A stretch of 7,102 nucleotides of DNA from a bacterium (GTDB taxonomy: Bacteria > Bacillota_A > Clostridia > Lachnospirales > Lachnospiraceae). Below, piece after piece: positions 5,587 through 7,102 of the stretch; position 1 is the stretch's first letter, and every line of letters starts with the position of its first letter. The notes beneath the pieces were generated by a model, which made no database searches, was not told the origin of the DNA, and saw only the letters and a list, made by a program, of their open reading frames with translations. The DNA is taken from positions 1 to 7,102 of the forward strand of contig SFQZ01000113.1 in the NCBI GenBank assembly GCA_004562915.1. Reading direction: 5' to 3'. The position numbers and the translations under genes were made by a program.

Positions 5587-6207
5587 CTATTTCATAAAGC
5601 GGAAAACACCAATAACTTTACCAAGAATCTGCAGTTCGCCATTCACTATGATTGGATCCATATAATCGTTTTCCGGCTGGAGACGATAATATCCATCTTC
5701 TTTATAGAAGGTTTTCACAGTAGCAGAGTCATCAACGAGAGCGACAACCATATCACCGTTGGAAGCGCTGGAACATTGTTCAACGATTACATTATCACCA
5801 TCAAGGATTCCTGCATTGATCATACTTTCACCTTTTACATTTAGAATAAAAGTCTGTGCATTTGGCATAAATTCTGCAGGAATCGGGAAATAAGTTTCGA
5901 CATTTTCGATTGCCAGAAGTGGTTCCCCGGCTGCGACCCGACCAACGACAGGTACATTCACAACTTCACGACGGACCAGATTAAAATTATCATCTACAAT
6001 TTCAATTGCACGTGGTTTTGTAGGATCACGACGGATATAACCGTTCTTTTCCAGGGTCTCCAGATGTGAATGAACAGAAGAAGTGGATCTCAGATTGACT
6101 GCTTCACAAATTTCACGGACAGCTGGCGGAAACCCGCGATTAAGAATTTCGCTTTTTATATAATCTAATATTTCTTGTTGCTTTTTGCTTATCTTTCCGT
6201 ATGCCAT
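5587..6207 (-). CDS. lexA: LexA SOS repressor (self-cleaving, S24 family)
   Basis: This 206-residue transcriptional repressor of the DNA damage response is inactivated by RecA-stimulated self-cleavage. The N-terminal winged helix-turn-helix (about 1-70) includes GFPPAVREICEAVNLRSTSSVHSHL, with the recognition helix around 41-53. The cleavage bond is Ala93-Gly94 in GRVAAGEPLL. The catalytic dyad is Ser128 in GESM and Lys165 in ATVKTF, with the standard 37-residue spacing. All key residues are intact, so it should be a functional repressor. The ATG at 6205-6207 follows a GGGAGG site (6216-6221, minus strand) by 8 nt. It is transcribed divergently from a LysM protein gene, as lexA-yneA in Bacillus, and the shared intergenic region holds several LexA-type operators, so autoregulation is expected. 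Confidence 0.98.
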   Translation of the reverse strand: MAYGKISKKQQEILDYIKSEILNRGFPPAVREICEAVNLRSTSSVHSHLETLEKNGYIRRDPTKPRAIEIVDDNFNLVRREVVNVPVVGRVAAGEPLLAIENVETYFPIPAEFMPNAQTFILNVKGESMINAGILDGDNVIVEQCSSASNGDMVVALVDDSATVKTFYKEDGYYRLQPENDYMDPIIVNGELQILGKVIGVFRFMK

Positions 6208-6244
6208 TACGAATACCTCCCGAAACTAATGAACACTTTTAATC

Positions 6245-6273
6245 ATAATATCATATCACTATCAAAAATGCAA
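6245..6273 (-). promoter_or_regulatory. Putative lexA promoter
   Basis: On the minus strand, TTGCAT (6273-6268) and TATTAT (6250-6245) are separated by 17 bp. The start would be near 6238, leaving a leader of about 30 nt that contains the GGGAGG site. The -35 and -10 each depart from consensus at one or two positions. Confidence 0.6.
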
Positions 6274-6284
6274 ACAAATATTCG

Positions 6285-6298
6285 AGAAAACTTGTTCG
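6285..6298 (-). promoter_or_regulatory. Weak LexA box upstream of the lexA promoter
   Basis: Read on the minus strand, CGAACAAGTTTTCT matches the Bacillus-type LexA box CGAAC-RNRY-GTTYC at 12 of 14 positions: a perfect left half and an imperfect right half. It ends 11 bp upstream of the putative lexA -35. It is the best operator candidate for autoregulation on this side. Confidence 0.45.
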
Positions 6299-6318
6299 AA
6301 AAAAATAACAGATACACG

Positions 6319-6347
6319 TTGACAAACACGTGTTCGTATTATATAAT
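6319..6347 (+). promoter_or_regulatory. Perfect-consensus promoter of the LysM/YneA-like gene
   Basis: TTGACA (6319-6324) and TATAAT (6342-6347) are both exact consensus and separated by exactly 17 bp. The start should be near 6354. Such a strong promoter in front of a small SOS gene implies tight repression, which fits the LexA boxes in and after it. Confidence 0.9.
6323..6336 (+). promoter_or_regulatory. LexA box 1, within the promoter spacer
   Basis: CAAACACGTGTTCG fits CGAAC-N4-GTTCG with one mismatch and has an alternating purine/pyrimidine centre as in Bacillus boxes. It overlaps the end of the -35 and most of the spacer, so bound LexA would directly exclude RNA polymerase. Confidence 0.85.
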
Positions 6348-6357
6348 AACAACACAA

Positions 6358-6371
6358 GGAACAAATGTTCG
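6358..6371 (+). promoter_or_regulatory. LexA box 2, just downstream of the start site
   Basis: GGAACAAATGTTCG differs from CGAAC-N4-GTTCG only at its first base, and its AAAT centre fits RNRY. It lies a few bases after the predicted transcription start. Confidence 0.82.
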
Positions 6372-6385
6372 TGAACAAACATTCG
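6372..6385 (+). promoter_or_regulatory. LexA box 3, abutting box 2
   Basis: TGAACAAACATTCG has two mismatches to CGAAC-N4-GTTCG. It starts at the base after box 2 ends, so the two boxes have a 14-bp centre-to-centre spacing. Confidence 0.6.
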
Positions 6386-6408
6386 TATATGTTTTGGAGG
6401 AATAGGGT

Positions 6409-6762
6409 ATGAGGAATAATAAGGGAATAAAAATGTGTAGAAAAAGAAACCAGCGACACATAGTTTTTCTTCTGGCTGTATGCATTCTGATAATTGTACT
6501 TATGATATTCTGCAGTGTATCTGCAGTTCAGGCAAACGAAGAACAAAGTCATTCACAGGAAGAAACCTACAAGTATTATACAAGTGTATATGTTGATCGG
6601 GATGATACTTTATGGGGAATTGCTTCAGAGTATATGACGGATGAATATACAGATATCTATGAATATATGGACGAAGTAAAAACGATCAATCATTTGACAG
6701 ATGATCACTTGCAATATGGAACTGTAATCTGTGTACCATATTATTCAGAGGAGTTAAAATAG
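6409..6762 (+). CDS. yneA: YneA-like SOS cell division inhibitor, membrane-anchored LysM protein
   Basis: This 117-residue protein has a short basic N-terminus (1-16, rich in Lys and Arg), one hydrophobic segment (17-42, His-Ile-Val to Val-Gln-Ala), a polar linker and a C-terminal LysM domain (about 57-112). The LysM shows DTLWGIASEYM (66-76), a central INHLTDDHLQYG and the closing VICVPYY. This is the layout of Bacillus and Listeria YneA, which delay septation after DNA damage. Identity rests on architecture, the divergent lexA neighbour and the LexA boxes, not on strong sequence recall. A Val-Gln-Ala at 40-42 before Asn-Glu-Glu could be a signal peptidase site, so the LysM part may be released; otherwise the segment is an anchor. 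The ATG at 6409 is 8 nt after GGAGG (6396-6400). Expression should follow LexA cleavage. No yneB-like recombinase follows; a terminator ends the unit. Confidence 0.85.
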   Translation: MRNNKGIKMCRKRNQRHIVFLLAVCILIIVLMIFCSVSAVQANEEQSHSQEETYKYYTSVYVDRDDTLWGIASEYMTDEYTDIYEYMDEVKTINHLTDDHLQYGTVICVPYYSEELK

Positions 6763-6806
6763 TTTTGAATCCATAAACATTCCAAGTAAAATATCAAAAA
6801 AAGAAA

Positions 6807-6858
6807 GAGGAAATAAAACGACTAATTATGTAAGTAAATATGGTCGTTTTATTTTTTT
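6807..6858 (+). terminator. Terminator after the yneA-like gene (probably bidirectional)
   Basis: A 12-bp perfect stem pairs 6811-6822 with 6843-6854 (ATAAAACGAC arms) around a 20-nt A/T-rich loop. It can be extended at the base by wobble pairs, and the T-run at 6852-6858 overlaps the 3' arm. A-rich sequence before the left arm (6796-6818) would give a U-tract on the other strand too. It lies about 45 bp after the stop codon and makes the gene monocistronic. Confidence 0.85.
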
Positions 6859-6896
6859 ACATGATGAACATAACAAGTGAGAGTAAAATGTGTTGA

Positions 6897-6946
6897 ATGA
6901 ATTCATGAAGTTGGAGTCAAAAGTTTTAGCCCCCAACTTCATGAAT
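6897..6946. repeat. Palindromic intergenic element B
   Basis: ATTCATGAAGTTGG (6901-6914) is the exact inverse of CCAACTTCATGAAT (6933-6946), a 14-bp stem. The interior (6915-6932) is GTCAAAAG-TTTTAGCC-like and only partly paired. The left end also lies in the 10-bp palindrome ATGAATTCAT (6897-6906). GTTGGAGTCAAA at 6910-6921 matches GTTGGTGTCAAA of element A (5502-5513) at 11 of 12 positions. No T-run follows on either strand, so it is not a simple terminator. Confidence 0.6.
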
Positions 6947-6983
6947 ATACATCTATACGACAAACACGAGTTTTTCAAATAGA

Positions 6984-7012
6984 TTGACAGGAAAATTTAG
7001 TAATGCTATACT
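6984..7012 (+). promoter_or_regulatory. Strong promoter of the gene cut by the window end
   Basis: Exact TTGACA (6984-6989), 17-bp spacer and TATACT (7007-7012) preceded by TGC (7004-7006), an extended -10. The start should be near 7019, giving a leader of about 34 nt. Confidence 0.82.
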
Positions 7013-7052
7013 TTTATCAAGCATAAAACAAATTTAGAAAGGATTTGTATAT

Positions 7053-7102
7053 ATGGAACGCATCACCTACAGAAATCAGACAGATACAGAAAATATTATT
7101 AA
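7053..7102 (+). CDS. Unidentified protein, 5' fragment only
   Basis: The ATG at 7053 follows AGAAAGGA (7035-7042) by 10 nt and sits behind a strong promoter. Only 16 codons are in the window (MERITYRNQTDTENII), then two bases of the next. The start is polar and carries no signal peptide or recognisable motif. I do not recognise the family, and the gene order gives no firm hint. The reality of the gene rests on its promoter, its ribosome binding site and the open frame. Confidence 0.6.
   Translation, partial: MERITYRNQTDTENII

Noticed and set aside
6175..6405. A 76-codon plus-strand open frame across the lexA 5' end and the divergent promoter region
   Set aside because: It overlaps the lexA start, both promoters and all LexA boxes, has no ribosome binding site, and its translation is low-complexity.
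6262..6552. A 96-codon minus-strand open frame over the yneA-like 5' end
   Set aside because: It is antisense to a better-supported gene and covers the operator region; no start signals.

Overview
The window is a chromosomal housekeeping region from an AT-rich, low-GC Gram-positive anaerobe of the class Clostridia, most likely a Lachnospiraceae member. The evidence for this is the gene order (rplU-prp-rpmA, then obg-yhbY-nadD-yqeK-rsfS), the GGAGG-type ribosome binding sites, an L27 with a Prp-cleavable N-terminal extension, and Bacillus/Clostridium-type LexA operators. The lineage is inferred from these family and synteny features, not from a database search.

Layout, left to right. (1) 1-949: a DegV-family fatty-acid-binding protein behind an extended -10 promoter. 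(2) 946-2082: the ribosomal protein operon rplU-prp-rpmA. It has an A-tract region, a near-consensus promoter and a structured leader resembling the L21 leader, and it ends in a strong intrinsic terminator. (3) 2129-5490: a five-gene operon, obg-yhbY-nadD-yqeK-rsfS, ending in a 19-bp-stem hairpin. Four products act on ribosome assembly or silencing (Obg, YhbY, RsfS) or in NAD synthesis (NadD); YqeK is an HD-domain Ap4A hydrolase. (4) 5493-6762: an SOS module with lexA on the minus strand and a divergent small membrane-anchored LysM protein (YneA-like division inhibitor). The latter has a perfect-consensus promoter with one LexA box in the spacer and two more tandem boxes just downstream of the start site. 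(5) 6763-7102: a terminator, a hairpin element, a good promoter and the first 16 codons of an unidentified gene cut by the window end.

I found no wholly new system. The parts most worth a second look are the three-operator SOS promoter, two intergenic palindromic elements (5493-5582 and 6897-6946) that share an 11-of-12 core and look like members of a dispersed family, and a weak LexA-like site before the truncated last gene. No tRNA, rRNA, CRISPR array, transposase or prophage gene is visible.
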